Source: Neomoorella thermoacetica (GTDB taxonomy: Bacteria > Bacillota > DSM-521 > Neomoorellales > Neomoorellaceae). Taken from it: a stretch of 64,000 nt of DNA. Position 1 is the stretch's first letter, and every line of letters begins with the position of its first letter. The DNA is taken from the NCBI RefSeq assembly GCF_001875325.1, contig NZ_MDDC01000011.1:50488-114487 (forward strand). Direction: 5' to 3'. The notes beneath the pieces were generated by a model. That model was not told the origin of the DNA and made no database searches. It worked only from the letters and a program-made list of their open reading frames with translations. This document shows, one piece after another, positions 17,564 through 25,091 of the stretch. Both the position numbers and the translations under genes were made by a program.

Positions 17564-18571
17564 CTAGAGGAGACCCTCCTGCAGCAGTAATTCGGCAATC
17601 TGCACGGCATTGGTCGCTGCACCCTTGCGCAGGTTATCGGCAACTATCCAAAGGTTCAGGCCGTTGGCAATGGAGAAGTCCTCCCGGATACGGCCGACGA
17701 ATACCTCGTCCCGTCCGTCGGCCTGGATGGCCAGGGGATAGGCTTTATTATCAAGATCGTCGACCACCACTACCCCGGGGGCCTGGCCCAGGAGTTCCCT
17801 GGCCTGGGAGGCCGTCAGTTTTTCCCTGGTCTCGACATTAACTGCTTCCGAATGGCTGTTAAAGACCGGCACCCGCACCGTGGTGGCCGTAACCTGGATA
17901 TCGTCATCCCCCATAATCTTCCTGGTCTCGTTGACCATTTTCATTTCTTCCTTGCTGTAACCGTTCTCCAGGAAGACATCGATATGGGGCAGGCAGTTGA
18001 AGGCGATCTGCCAGGGGAAGACCCTGCCAGTCACTTCCCTGCCCTCCAGGACCTGCTGGCTCTGTTCCCGCAGCTCTTCGATGGCTTCCTGGCCGGCGCC
18101 AGAAACAGCCTGGTAGGTCGAGACTACCACCCGCTTGATACCGGCGGCGTCATACAGGGGTTTCAGGGCGACCACCATCTGGATAGTGGAACAGTTGGGG
18201 TTGGCAATCAGGCCTTTATGCCAGCGCACATCCCGGGGGTTAACCTCCGGGACCACTAGAGGTACCTCCGGATCCATACGGAAGTTATTGCTGTTATCAA
18301 TTACCACTGCTCCGGCGGCCACCGCCGCCCGGCCAAAGATTTTACTGGCTTCACCTCCGGCAAAGAGGGCTACGTTAACCCCGGCGAAGGATTCCGGTGT
18401 GGTCTCCTCAACGCGGTACTCCTTGCCCTTAAAGGTGACTTTTTTCCCTGCTGAGCGACTGGTCGCCAGGACTTTTAACCTGCCGACGGGAAAATCCCTT
18501 TCTTCCAGGACTTTGAGCATGGTCTGGCCTACAGCTCCGGTACCTACTACTGCAACATTCAAATTCGCCAT
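17564..18571 (-). CDS. asd: aspartate-semialdehyde dehydrogenase
   Basis: NADPH-dependent reduction of aspartyl phosphate to aspartate semialdehyde. The Rossmann start VAVVGTGAVGQTML, catalytic cysteine segment IANPNCSTIQMVVAL near residue 130, and TYQAVSGAGQEAIEELREQ are diagnostic; 335 residues is normal. The ATG is forced by an in-frame stop just upstream. Its ribosome-binding site AGGAGG sits unusually far away (about 15 bases), inside the end of dpaB, which may mean coupling to dpaB translation. dpaA-dpaB-asd-dapG-dapA follows the Bacillus order. Confidence 0.96.
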   Translation of the reverse strand: MANLNVAVVGTGAVGQTMLKVLEERDFPVGRLKVLATSRSAGKKVTFKGKEYRVEETTPESFAGVNVALFAGGEASKIFGRAAVAAGAVVIDNSNNFRMDPEVPLVVPEVNPRDVRWHKGLIANPNCSTIQMVVALKPLYDAAGIKRVVVSTYQAVSGAGQEAIEELREQSQQVLEGREVTGRVFPWQIAFNCLPHIDVFLENGYSKEEMKMVNETRKIMGDDDIQVTATTVRVPVFNSHSEAVNVETREKLTASQARELLGQAPGVVVVDDLDNKAYPLAIQADGRDEVFVGRIREDFSIANGLNLWIVADNLRKGAATNAVQIAELLLQEGLL

Positions 18572-18582
18572 CGCTGTTTAAC

Positions 18583-19191
18583 CTATCCTCCTGTCACCTG
18601 CCCCTTTTCCGGAGACCCCATTAAGACAGGCTGAATCTGCCTGCCCTCCAGGGCTGCCACCATAGTGGCAACAAGCAAATTCATCCTGGCTACCAGGGAA
18701 TTGGGTTTCTTTTCCGGATCATCCTGACCAAAGGGAACCAGGTAGATATTTTTAGTGTTCATAACCCGGCCCAGGTTGACAGCATTGGCCCCCAGGCCAT
18801 CGTTACTGGCAATGGCCAGCACTACCGGTCGCAGGTTGCGTAACTGGGCCTTGGCGGCCATTAAAACCGGGGTATCGGTAATCCCGTTGGCCAGTTTAGC
18901 CAGGGTGTTACCGGTACAAGGAGCTATGACGAGAATATCAAAGAGTTTTTTCGGGCCAATGGGTTCGGCCGTAACAATAGTATCAATGGCCTTATGGCCA
19001 GTAATCCGTTCCACTTCGGCCCGCCAGTAACTACTGGTGCCAAAACGAGTATCACTATCCCTTACAGCCGGGGAGATGATGGGTACCACCTCTGCCCCTT
19101 CGGCAACCACCCTGGCCAGTTCGGGCATCACCGCAGCCAGAGTACAGTGGGAACCGGTGACGGCAAACCCTACTTTTTTACCCTGCAGCAT
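18583..19191 (-). CDS. dpaB: dipicolinate synthase subunit B
   Basis: SpoVFB, the flavoprotein-like subunit that with DpaA makes dipicolinic acid in the mother cell during sporulation. It starts KKVGFAVTGSHCTLAAVMPEL and contains ILVIAPCTGNTLAKLANGITD and VLAIASNDGLGANAVNLGRV, typical of the flavoprotein fold. 202 residues is the family length. It follows dpaA by 22 bases and precedes asd by 11, so expression from the sigma-K-like promoter upstream of dpaA would also raise asd, dapG and dapA during spore formation. Confidence 0.95.
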   Translation of the reverse strand: MLQGKKVGFAVTGSHCTLAAVMPELARVVAEGAEVVPIISPAVRDSDTRFGTSSYWRAEVERITGHKAIDTIVTAEPIGPKKLFDILVIAPCTGNTLAKLANGITDTPVLMAAKAQLRNLRPVVLAIASNDGLGANAVNLGRVMNTKNIYLVPFGQDDPEKKPNSLVARMNLLVATMVAALEGRQIQPVLMGSPEKGQVTGG

Positions 19192-19213
19192 TTTAAAAGC
19201 ACCTCCGTAGGGT

Positions 19214-20107
19214 CTACAGCCGTTCCAGGCACTCTAAGATCAGGGTAGGATAAAGGCGGGCCAGGATAAGCCCTGCCGTCCGGGGAGCGACCTTTCCCGG
19301 CAGCCCGGGTGCCAGCATAGCCCGGCGTTTCAGGGCTGTAGCAGCGGCAAAATCTGTCCCACCGGGAGCCGATGCCAGGTCAATAATCAGGACCCCGGGG
19401 CTGGTGGCAGCCAGGACGGACGCTGTCAGGACCCGGGCAGGCACGGTGTTAAAAATAACATCTGCCTCCCCGATTACTCCTGCCAGGTCAGTAAAGGCTA
19501 CCGCCCGCCACCCTTCAGCATAAGCCCGCGCCCGGTCAGCCGCGCCCCGGTCGACCACCGTTACCAGGGCCCCTACCCCGGCCAACATGCGGGCCAGTGT
19601 AAAACCAGTCCGGCCCAGCCCCAGGACAAAGGCCCGGCTACCGTGGAGAGTAATAGGCAACTCCTGCATGGCAAGCATCAAGGCCCCTTCGGCAGTAGGA
19701 ATAGAGTTCAAAATCGCCATTTCATCCCTATCTGCCGTTTCAACCAGTCGCCAGCCCCGGGCAGTTGCCATTTCCTTGAGCAGGGGGCGGGCGACTCCCA
19801 CCAGGACCAGGGCCCCTGCCGGTATGGCTTCCGCCAGTTCCTGGTTGAAATAAAGGGGCTGCTGGCTCCCAGGCGCATGAATCCGGCCCTCGGAGTTGAC
19901 CCCAGGAACCGGCAGGATGACTACCCGTGCTCCCCTGACGGTCACACAGGGATCATCATAACAGGCATAACCGTCCACTCCTGGTACTTCTGGCAGACCA
20001 CACACCTGGATTTCGGCTCCCTGCCGCAGCAATTCCTCCAGGAGGACTGCTTCCCGGGCATCTCCCCCCAGCATTGCCACTTTAATGCCTGTTAGCATCC
20101 CACCCAT
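19214..20107 (-). CDS. dpaA: dipicolinate synthase subunit A
   Basis: SpoVFA, a Rossmann-fold dehydrogenase-like subunit that converts the DapA product to dipicolinate. Features: N-terminal GIKVAMLGGDAREAVLLEEL, central second Rossmann motif VLGLGRTGFTLARMLAGVGA, and VIFNTVPARVLTASVLA. 297 residues matches the family. AGGAGGT lies nine bases before the ATG. The upstream 95 bases hold a sigma-K-like promoter and two tandem palindromes, which separates its control from the lysine riboswitch of dapB. Confidence 0.95.
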   Translation of the reverse strand: MGGMLTGIKVAMLGGDAREAVLLEELLRQGAEIQVCGLPEVPGVDGYACYDDPCVTVRGARVVILPVPGVNSEGRIHAPGSQQPLYFNQELAEAIPAGALVLVGVARPLLKEMATARGWRLVETADRDEMAILNSIPTAEGALMLAMQELPITLHGSRAFVLGLGRTGFTLARMLAGVGALVTVVDRGAADRARAYAEGWRAVAFTDLAGVIGEADVIFNTVPARVLTASVLAATSPGVLIIDLASAPGGTDFAAATALKRRAMLAPGLPGKVAPRTAGLILARLYPTLILECLERL

Positions 20108-20131
20108 CCCGGAACGACCTCCTGCAAACTT

Positions 20132-20163
20132 AGTACACCTGTACTAGTAGTACACCTGTACTA
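20132..20163. repeat. two tandem 15-bp palindromic repeats (AGTACACCTGTACTA) in the dpaA promoter
   Basis: The 15-mer AGTACACCTGTACTA occurs twice, 17 bases apart, at 20132-20146 and 20149-20163. Each copy is an inverted repeat AGTACA-CC-TGTACT, and the junction forms a further perfect palindrome TGTACTA-G-TAGTACA at 20140-20154. They lie between the sigma-K-like -10 box and the dpaA ribosome-binding site, where a repressor would block early transcription. The spacing, near 1.6 helical turns, allows two dimers or one tetramer to bind; the protein is unknown. Confidence 0.75.
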
Positions 20164-20168
20164 CTTGC

Positions 20169-20195
20169 AATATATGTGAAGCCTTTCCGGGAGGT
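20169..20195 (-). promoter_or_regulatory. sigma-K-like promoter of dpaAB
   Basis: On the minus strand AC, a 17-base spacer, then CATATATTG match the mother-cell sigma-K consensus AC-N16/17-CATANNNTA with one mismatch at the last base. dpaAB (spoVF) is a sigma-K operon in Bacillus, so position and sequence agree. A sigma-A-like element is not evident here. Confidence 0.6.
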
Positions 20196-20202
20196 GCCAG
20201 GT

Positions 20203-21003
20203 CTAAAAATCCAGCAGGTTCTCCAGCCCGTAGACCACCCCCTTGAGCTGGCGGACCTTCCTTATAGCCAGGAGCAGCCCAGGTAAAAAGGCTTCCCGGC
20301 TGGTGGTATCGTGACGAATGGTCAAAAGCTGGCCCTGGTCCCCAAATATTACCTCCTGGTGGGCTACGGCCCCCGGCAGGCGAACGCTATGGACAACCAG
20401 GCCCTGGTAAGTAGCACCCCTGGCGCCGGCCACCTTTTCTTCCGCCGGAGGCGGTGTGAGGGCACGGTTTACCCGGGCAGCCATCAATTCAGCCGTTTTC
20501 AGGGCGGTTCCCGAAGGGGCGTCGATTTTCTGGTCATGATGCATTTCAATAATCTCCGCCCGGGGGAAATAGCGAGCCGCTTCCTCGGCAAAATGCATCA
20601 TCAAAACTGCCCCCAGGGAAAAATTCGGGGCGACTACCGCTCCAACCTGGCGGGCTTCACAGAGCTGGTGTAATTCATCCAGCCGCTCCAGGCTGATGCC
20701 GGTGGTACCAATCACCGGGCTGACATCCTGCTCTACTGCCAGCCGGGCGTTGACCAGGGCTGCTGCAGCTACTGTGAAATCAACCATAACCTCTGGCCTG
20801 GCACTGGCGATCACTCCGGCCAGGTCCTCCTGGATGACTACCCCCGCCGGCGGGAGACCGTTCAAAGAACCGATATCCACGCCTACTTCCCGGCGGTCTA
20901 CGGCCCCGACCACGACTATGTCCTCTGTCTGCAGCAATCCCCGCGTCATCTCCCGACCCATACGGCCAGCCGCTCCGGTCACAACAACTCTTATCGTGGC
21001 CAT
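20203..21003 (-). CDS. dapB: 4-hydroxy-tetrahydrodipicolinate reductase
   Basis: DapB reduces the DapA product to tetrahydrodipicolinate. Features: N-terminal nucleotide-binding loop VVVTGAAGRMGREM, IGTTGISLERLDELHQLCEA, active-site segment EIIEMHHDQKIDAPSGTALKTAEL, and C-terminal QLKGVVYGLENLLDF. Starting at MATIRVVVTG gives 266 residues, the family norm. A much longer frame is open upstream, but that region is a lysine riboswitch and terminator, so it is untranslated. GAGGTG directly abuts the ATG, an unusually short spacing. In Bacillus dapB lies elsewhere; here it heads the lysine/DPA cluster. Confidence 0.95.
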   Translation of the reverse strand: MATIRVVVTGAAGRMGREMTRGLLQTEDIVVVGAVDRREVGVDIGSLNGLPPAGVVIQEDLAGVIASARPEVMVDFTVAAAALVNARLAVEQDVSPVIGTTGISLERLDELHQLCEARQVGAVVAPNFSLGAVLMMHFAEEAARYFPRAEIIEMHHDQKIDAPSGTALKTAELMAARVNRALTPPPAEEKVAGARGATYQGLVVHSVRLPGAVAHQEVIFGDQGQLLTIRHDTTSREAFLPGLLLAIRKVRQLKGVVYGLENLLDF

Positions 21004-21011
21004 CACCTCGC

Positions 21012-21056
21012 TAAAAAAATAAGAGAAAACCATGAGCATCCCGCCCCGGTTTTCTC
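21012..21056 (-). terminator. lysine riboswitch terminator in front of dapB
   Basis: On the minus strand GAGAAAACC pairs with GGTTTTCTC across a 16-base loop and is followed at once by TTATTTTTTT, ending ten bases before the dapB start. This is the expression platform of the upstream aptamer, a transcription-off switch when lysine is bound. Confidence 0.85.
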
Positions 21057-21072
21057 CCGGATTACCAGAATA

Positions 21073-21294
21073 CTCATCTCGCCAGGACGCATCGTGTGAG
21101 TAGCGCTCCACCATGACGGTGACAGTCCGGTGCTTATTTAGCCACCGGCCCAGGAAGACGGCCCGGGCCAGCCATCCTCCTTCGGCAGCCAGGCCCTTTC
21201 TTACCAGTTCACCGGGGCCCCCCTCACCGGTAATACTCTTGCCGGCTGCACCTCTACCCCACTGCACACGAGATGAGGTTAATTTTAATTTGTT
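21073..21294 (-). ncRNA. lysine riboswitch (L-box) controlling dapB
   Basis: The untranslated leader carries the conserved L-box core in the right order on the minus strand: GTAGAGGTGC, AAGAGTA, GGCTGCCGAAG, GGACTGTCACCG and GTGGAGCGCTACT. Its ends close through a perfect nine-pair helix, CTCATCTCG (21269-21277) with CGAGATGAG (21073-21081). The aptamer lies between a consensus sigma-A promoter and an intrinsic terminator, so lysine should switch off dapB, and with read-through the rest of the cluster. The pattern matches known lysC and dapB leaders of Firmicutes; helix-by-helix folding was done by eye only. Confidence 0.9.
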
Positions 21295-21300
21295 GCCCCT

Positions 21301-21329
21301 ATAATACCACCAGGGAAAAGAACTGTCAA
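21301..21329 (-). promoter_or_regulatory. sigma-A promoter of the dapB transcript
   Basis: TTGACA and TATTAT separated by 17 bases on the minus strand, close to ideal consensus. The -35 box overlaps the stop codon of the PRC-barrel gene upstream. The start point, about seven bases further on, gives a leader of roughly 290 bases that contains the lysine riboswitch. Confidence 0.88.
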
Positions 21330-21589
21330 TCTTTCTTCCGGCGGCTGTAGGTCGGGTCCAGGTCGACCACCACTACCTCGTTGCCCACCTTGTGAACCGC
21401 CTCCCAGGGTATGAGGAGTTCCTGGCGGCTACCAAAAAGGGAACGCCAGCCTCCCCGCGGCGGCAAGACAATCGCCGCTACCCTGCCCTCCTCCGCATCC
21501 AGGACCAGGTCGGCATCGGCGAAATTCCCCAGGCGGGAACCGTCGTACAGGTTAATTATCTCCTTTCCCATGAGTTCTGTGAAGCGCAT
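21326..21589 (-). CDS. ymxH: YlmC/YmxH-family PRC-barrel sporulation-associated protein
   Basis: Small (87-residue) PRC-barrel protein of the YlmC/YmxH family. It starts MRFTELMGKEIINLYDGSRLG, continues with ADADLVLDAEEGRVAAIVLP, and ends in a basic RRKKD tail. In Bacillus ymxH sits between the M16 peptidase gene mlpA and spoVFA, the same neighbourhood as here. The function is not known beyond association with sporulating genomes. The ATG with AGGTGG upstream is preferred over GTG codons inside that site. Its stop overlaps the dapB promoter. Confidence 0.88.
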   Translation of the reverse strand: MRFTELMGKEIINLYDGSRLGNFADADLVLDAEEGRVAAIVLPPRGGWRSLFGSRQELLIPWEAVHKVGNEVVVVDLDPTYSRRKKD

Positions 21590-21598
21590 ATCCACCAC

Positions 21599-21913
21599 CT
21601 ACCGCCCTTTGAACCAGGGCCAGAGGCTGACAAGAAGGGGCTGGAGGAGAGCTACCAGAAGGGCGACAATGGCCAGGGGGTCGACCTGGACCTGGCCGAT
21701 GGTAATCGTCTCCGGCAGGTTGATTTTTAAAAAGCTGACCAGGAGAACCAGGGACAGGTAAATCCCCCCGGCTACAGCTACTAACTCAGCCAGGGCCCGG
21801 GAAGCAGGGCTGGCCACTGCCTCGACATTACTACTCCGGTAATGGTGCACCTTGATCATGAGGGCCAGGAAAAAGAGGAGCAACAAAAGGGCCAGGAAAA
21901 GAGCTATTTCCAT
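21599..21913 (-). CDS. small integral membrane protein of unknown function
   Basis: About 104 residues with three hydrophobic segments: MEIALFLALLLLLFFLALMI at the N-terminus, LAELVAVAGGIYLSLVLLVSF in the middle and LAIVALLVALLQPLLVSLWP near the end. The start was chosen at MEIALFLALL because AGGGGGTGA precedes it; longer frames lack support and overlap the dUTPase gene. No known family is recognised. It lies between the dUTPase and the PRC-barrel gene, 9 bases from the latter, so it is probably in the same transcript. Confidence 0.75.
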   Translation of the reverse strand: MEIALFLALLLLLFFLALMIKVHHYRSSNVEAVASPASRALAELVAVAGGIYLSLVLLVSFLKINLPETITIGQVQVDPLAIVALLVALLQPLLVSLWPWFKGR

Positions 21914-21957
21914 ACTGCCGTCACCCCCTCTAAAGCCTATGAGGGGGAACGGCTCCT

Positions 21958-22335
21958 TTATTCTTCCTTGTCCGCCCACCCGGCGACATATTCCTTCTGG
22001 TCCGTCAGGCCTTGCTGGCGGCGAAAATTCTCCTGGTTTTTGGCCAGGTAGGCCTGATAAAAATCTTCAGCTGTAATTCCGGCTTTGAGGCACATGCTTA
22101 CCAGGAAATGCAGGATATCCACCAGTTCGCCCTTGATGGCCTCGTGGTTCAGGGGATGGGGGTTCTTCCACCACTTAAAGTTTACTTCGTCCAGGAGTTC
22201 TCCCAGCTCGGCGACCACAGCCAGGACTTCCTTCTGGATCCACTCAGCGGGACTATAATCCGGCAGCTGCCGTCGCCGGGCCAGATCCCGGTCAAAGCGC
22301 TCCTGGAGTTCGAAGATATGTTCCAAACGGTCCAC
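21958..22335 (-). CDS. dimeric (all-alpha) dUTPase / MazG-like nucleotide pyrophosphatase
   Basis: All-alpha NTP-PPase of the dimeric dUTPase family, which converts dUTP to dUMP and diphosphate and keeps uracil out of DNA. The metal-binding helices are visible: EWIQKEVLAVVAELGELLDE and GELVDILHFLVSMCLKAG. A tryptophan-rich NFKWWKNPHP loop lies between them. I chose the GTG start at MDRLEHIFELQERF because GGGAGGAG lies six bases upstream, giving 125 residues; an ATG 16 codons earlier is open but unsupported. Trimeric dUTPase motifs are absent. Confidence 0.82.
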   Translation of the reverse strand: MDRLEHIFELQERFDRDLARRRQLPDYSPAEWIQKEVLAVVAELGELLDEVNFKWWKNPHPLNHEAIKGELVDILHFLVSMCLKAGITAEDFYQAYLAKNQENFRRQQGLTDQKEYVAGWADKEE

Positions 22336-22527
22336 CGGTTTCTCCTCCCTATCACTTATTATCTCAGTAAGCAATCCCTGCACTATGCAGGAACTGACAC
22401 TCTGATCTTAAGAAAATGACCCTTTCGCCGGCTGGTTCTGTCTGCGCTTGTTCCAAAGTCCTCCTTTCAGGCAAATGCCGGCCAGGAATTTTAGTCTGCC
22501 AGACCTGTCACCAATGGGGGTACTCTC
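22336..22527 (-). other. intergenic stretch between M16 peptidase and dUTPase
   Basis: About 190 bases with no recognised gene. A good AAAGGAGG is followed after three bases by a TTG opening a 30-codon frame (start MEQAQTEPAGERVIF) that ends before the dUTPase. This might be a leader peptide, but spacing is poor and I do not call it a gene. Confidence 0.3.
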
Positions 22528-23793
22528 CTATAACCCGGCGACGCTGGCTATGTCAGCCAGGTCCAGGGGTTCTACCTCCGGCCCCAGGGTAGTCAGGGAA
22601 AGATATTCCGGCCGGAAAAGGCGCTGCGCCAGGGCCTGGACGTCATCCCTGGTAACCCGGTTCAGGCGCTCGATTACTTCTTCGACCGTGATTACCCGGC
22701 CAAAGGAGACCTCCGTTTTGCCCAGGCGGTTCATTCGCTGGCTGACATTCTCCTGGCCCAGGAGGAGATTGCCCCGGATCTGATCCCTGGTCCTTTTTAA
22801 CTCCTCTTCGGTTACGCCGTCGTTCTTCAGGGACGCCATCTCCTCCAGCACCAGTTGTACTACCTGCCGGTAGTTATCCGGGCTAGTACCTGCGTAAACG
22901 GTAAAGAGACCGCTATCGCCGAAACCGGCATGGTAGGAATAAACAGAATAGGCCAGGGCGCGTTCTTCCCGGATAAGCTGGAAAAGGCGGGAACTCAGGC
23001 CGCCACCCAGGATATTGTTTAAGGCCTGGACAGTATAAATAGCTGGATCATCCTGGGCCAGGCCCGGCACGCCCAGGCAGATCTGGACCTGTTCCGTATC
23101 CTTGACCTGCATATTGATAGCCGCCCGGTTTACAGGCGGATGGAATTGGGCTGCCTTACCCGGGCGTCTTTGCCGGCCAAAGGATGCAGCCAGTTTAGCG
23201 ACCAGTTCGGAGGTATTAAACTTACCGGCGGCAGCCAGGACAATATTGGCGCTATTATACTGTTCCTGGTAGTAGCGGTATATCAGATCCCGGTTTAAAG
23301 CAGCCACGGTTTCATAGGTCCCCAGGATAGCCCTTCCCAGGGGATGGCCCGGCCAGATGGTCCGGGCAAAAAGGTCGTGGATCAATTCATCCGGGGAGTC
23401 CTCGTACATTTTAATTTCCTCCAGGATCACCCTTTTTTCTTTTTCTATGTCTTCCGGGGCCAGGAGGGAATTAAAAAACATATCGCTTAAAACATCGATA
23501 GCCAGGTCCAGGTGTTCCCCTAGGACCCGGCTGTAAAAGCAGGTATATTCTTTAGTTGTAAAGGCATTGAGAACCCCGCCGACTGCCTCCAGTTCCTCCG
23601 CTATCTGCCTGGCGGTACGCCTGGTAGTTCCCTTAAACAAGAGGTGCTCCAGGAAGTGGGAAACACCCTGGTTATCCTCATCCTCGTTACGGGACCCGGT
23701 CCGCACCCATACGCCCAGGGCTACTGAATTGACAAAGGGGATTTCCTCGGAGACTATGCGGATACCGTTCTCCAGGGTTTCTTTCCGGTACAT
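22528..23793 (-). CDS. M16-family zinc peptidase (MlpA/YmxG-like processing protease)
   Basis: Insulinase-superfamily protease with the inverted zinc motif HFLEHLLFKGT near residue 50 and the downstream glutamate region (RVILEEIKMYEDSPDELIHDL). The C-terminal half shows the family segment GGGLSSRLFQLIREERALAYSVYSYH. 421 residues is typical of the bacterial single-chain form. In Bacillus the homologue mlpA lies next to ylxY and ymxH, as here. Substrates are not known. It starts at MYRKETLENGIRIV, 22 bases after the carboxypeptidase. Confidence 0.92.
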   Translation of the reverse strand: MYRKETLENGIRIVSEEIPFVNSVALGVWVRTGSRNEDEDNQGVSHFLEHLLFKGTTRRTARQIAEELEAVGGVLNAFTTKEYTCFYSRVLGEHLDLAIDVLSDMFFNSLLAPEDIEKEKRVILEEIKMYEDSPDELIHDLFARTIWPGHPLGRAILGTYETVAALNRDLIYRYYQEQYNSANIVLAAAGKFNTSELVAKLAASFGRQRRPGKAAQFHPPVNRAAINMQVKDTEQVQICLGVPGLAQDDPAIYTVQALNNILGGGLSSRLFQLIREERALAYSVYSYHAGFGDSGLFTVYAGTSPDNYRQVVQLVLEEMASLKNDGVTEEELKRTRDQIRGNLLLGQENVSQRMNRLGKTEVSFGRVITVEEVIERLNRVTRDDVQALAQRLFRPEYLSLTTLGPEVEPLDLADIASVAGL

Positions 23794-23815
23794 TCCCTTC
23801 CCCCTAACTGTTTTT

Positions 23816-24961
23816 TCATTTATTTCGTTCCAGGAGGGTCGAAAACCTGCCGGTATAAAAAATATTACCCGGGAAGATTAACCGCGACCACCAGGGAATT
23901 GCCCTGACATCCTCGGTGGCCACCAGAGGTGCGGCCGCTACCACCTGGCCGTCGAAAAGTATCTGCACCCGGCCCAGTTCCTGCCCCTTCTTTACCGGCG
24001 CCCTGGCGGCACGCGGTAAAAGCACCCTTTTTTCCAGCTGGCCGCTCCGGGCCAGGGGTGCCGTGAAGCCAGCGTCCATAGCCGGGGCCACGCCGATACT
24101 GGTCTTTTCCCCGTTGGGAATATATACTTGTCCCAGGGTTTCCCCGGCTTTAACCCTTTCGCAATAAAAGTTTTTAAAACCATAATCCAGGAGACTCCTG
24201 GTGTCGCCGTAACGATCAGCGCTGCCCAGGACCACAGCAATCAACTGGCGGCCTTCCCTGGTGGCCGAGGCCACCAGGCACTGGCCGGCGGCCGCGGTGG
24301 TGCCGGTCTTGACACCGTCAGCTCCCGGGTAGCTTTCCAGGAGGCGGTTGGTATTATAAAGATGGCGCACTCCATCCGGTCCCGGGATCTGGTCCTCAAC
24401 TGTGGCCACCAGACGGCGAAAGACGGGGTTGCCCAGGGCATAGCGGGCTATTAAGGCCAGGTCGTAGGCTGAGGTATAATGGCCCGGATCAGGGAGACCG
24501 TTGGGGTTATTGAAGTGGGTCATACGGGCTCCCAGGAGCCAGGCCTTGCGGTTCATCAAAAAGGCAAAGCCAGCCTCGGAACCGGCCAGGCCCTCAGCAA
24601 TGGCAACGGTGGCATCGTTACCGGATTCAAGGAGAGCCCCTTTTACTAAATCCCCCAGGGTCAATACCTCCCCCTTTTGCAGGTAAATACTGGCCCCCGG
24701 GGTGGTGGCGGCATTTTCGCTTACTTTTATAGGGGTATCGAGCCGGCCCAATTCCAGGGCCAGGATGGCCGTCATGATCTTCGTCGTGCTTGCCGGGGGG
24801 CGCTCTTCCCTGGCTCGCCGCTCAAAAAGGACCTGCCCTGTGCTTGCCTCCATCAAAACGGCCGCCGGTGCTGTAATTTGAGGTTCGCTGGCCGCCTTTA
24901 CCGGGCTGGAACCCAGGAAACAAAAAATGCCGAGGGCTAAAATAAGGACTACATGCTTCAC
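23816..24961 (-). CDS. dacF: D-alanyl-D-alanine carboxypeptidase (DacF-like, serine type)
   Basis: Penicillin-binding carboxypeptidase that trims stem peptides of peptidoglycan. The N-terminal signal peptide is KHVVLILALGIFCFLGSSPVKAA. Catalytic motifs are all present: SxxK in PPASTTKIM, SxN in LLESGNDATVAIAEG, and KTG in GADGVKTGTTAAAGQ; a C-terminal beta domain follows. A GTG start is supported by AGGGAG eight bases upstream; longer open frames are not. It sits between a YlxY-type deacetylase and the M16 peptidase, in a cluster of envelope and sporulation genes. Confidence 0.93.
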   Translation of the reverse strand: MKHVVLILALGIFCFLGSSPVKAASEPQITAPAAVLMEASTGQVLFERRAREERPPASTTKIMTAILALELGRLDTPIKVSENAATTPGASIYLQKGEVLTLGDLVKGALLESGNDATVAIAEGLAGSEAGFAFLMNRKAWLLGARMTHFNNPNGLPDPGHYTSAYDLALIARYALGNPVFRRLVATVEDQIPGPDGVRHLYNTNRLLESYPGADGVKTGTTAAAGQCLVASATREGRQLIAVVLGSADRYGDTRSLLDYGFKNFYCERVKAGETLGQVYIPNGEKTSIGVAPAMDAGFTAPLARSGQLEKRVLLPRAARAPVKKGQELGRVQILFDGQVVAAAPLVATEDVRAIPWWSRLIFPGNIFYTGRFSTLLERNK

Positions 24962-25070
24962 GTTGATCACTCCCTGGAAAATTCCCTGCTTTTTCGGGCC
25001 CCTGACAGGTAAAGGGACCTCCCGGCAGGCTATTCCCAGGTTATTATCTCCAGCCATGGCATACCTTATA

Positions 25071-25091
25071 AAAAAACGGGCGCTTACCCGT
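25071..25091 (-). terminator. short terminator at the end of the deacetylase gene
   Basis: On the minus strand ACGGG, loop TAAGCG, CCCGT is followed by TTTTTTATAA. The five-pair stem includes the stop codon of the polysaccharide deacetylase gene in its loop. Short, but the U-tract is strong. Confidence 0.6.

Noticed and set aside
20132..20163. Start of a CRISPR array
   Set aside because: Only two repeats, separated by two bases, not 30-40 base spacers; the repeats are operator-like palindromes and no cas gene is present.
21004..21267. N-terminal extension of dapB giving a 354-residue protein
   Set aside because: The region is a lysine riboswitch plus terminator, and DapB of normal length starts after the U-tract.
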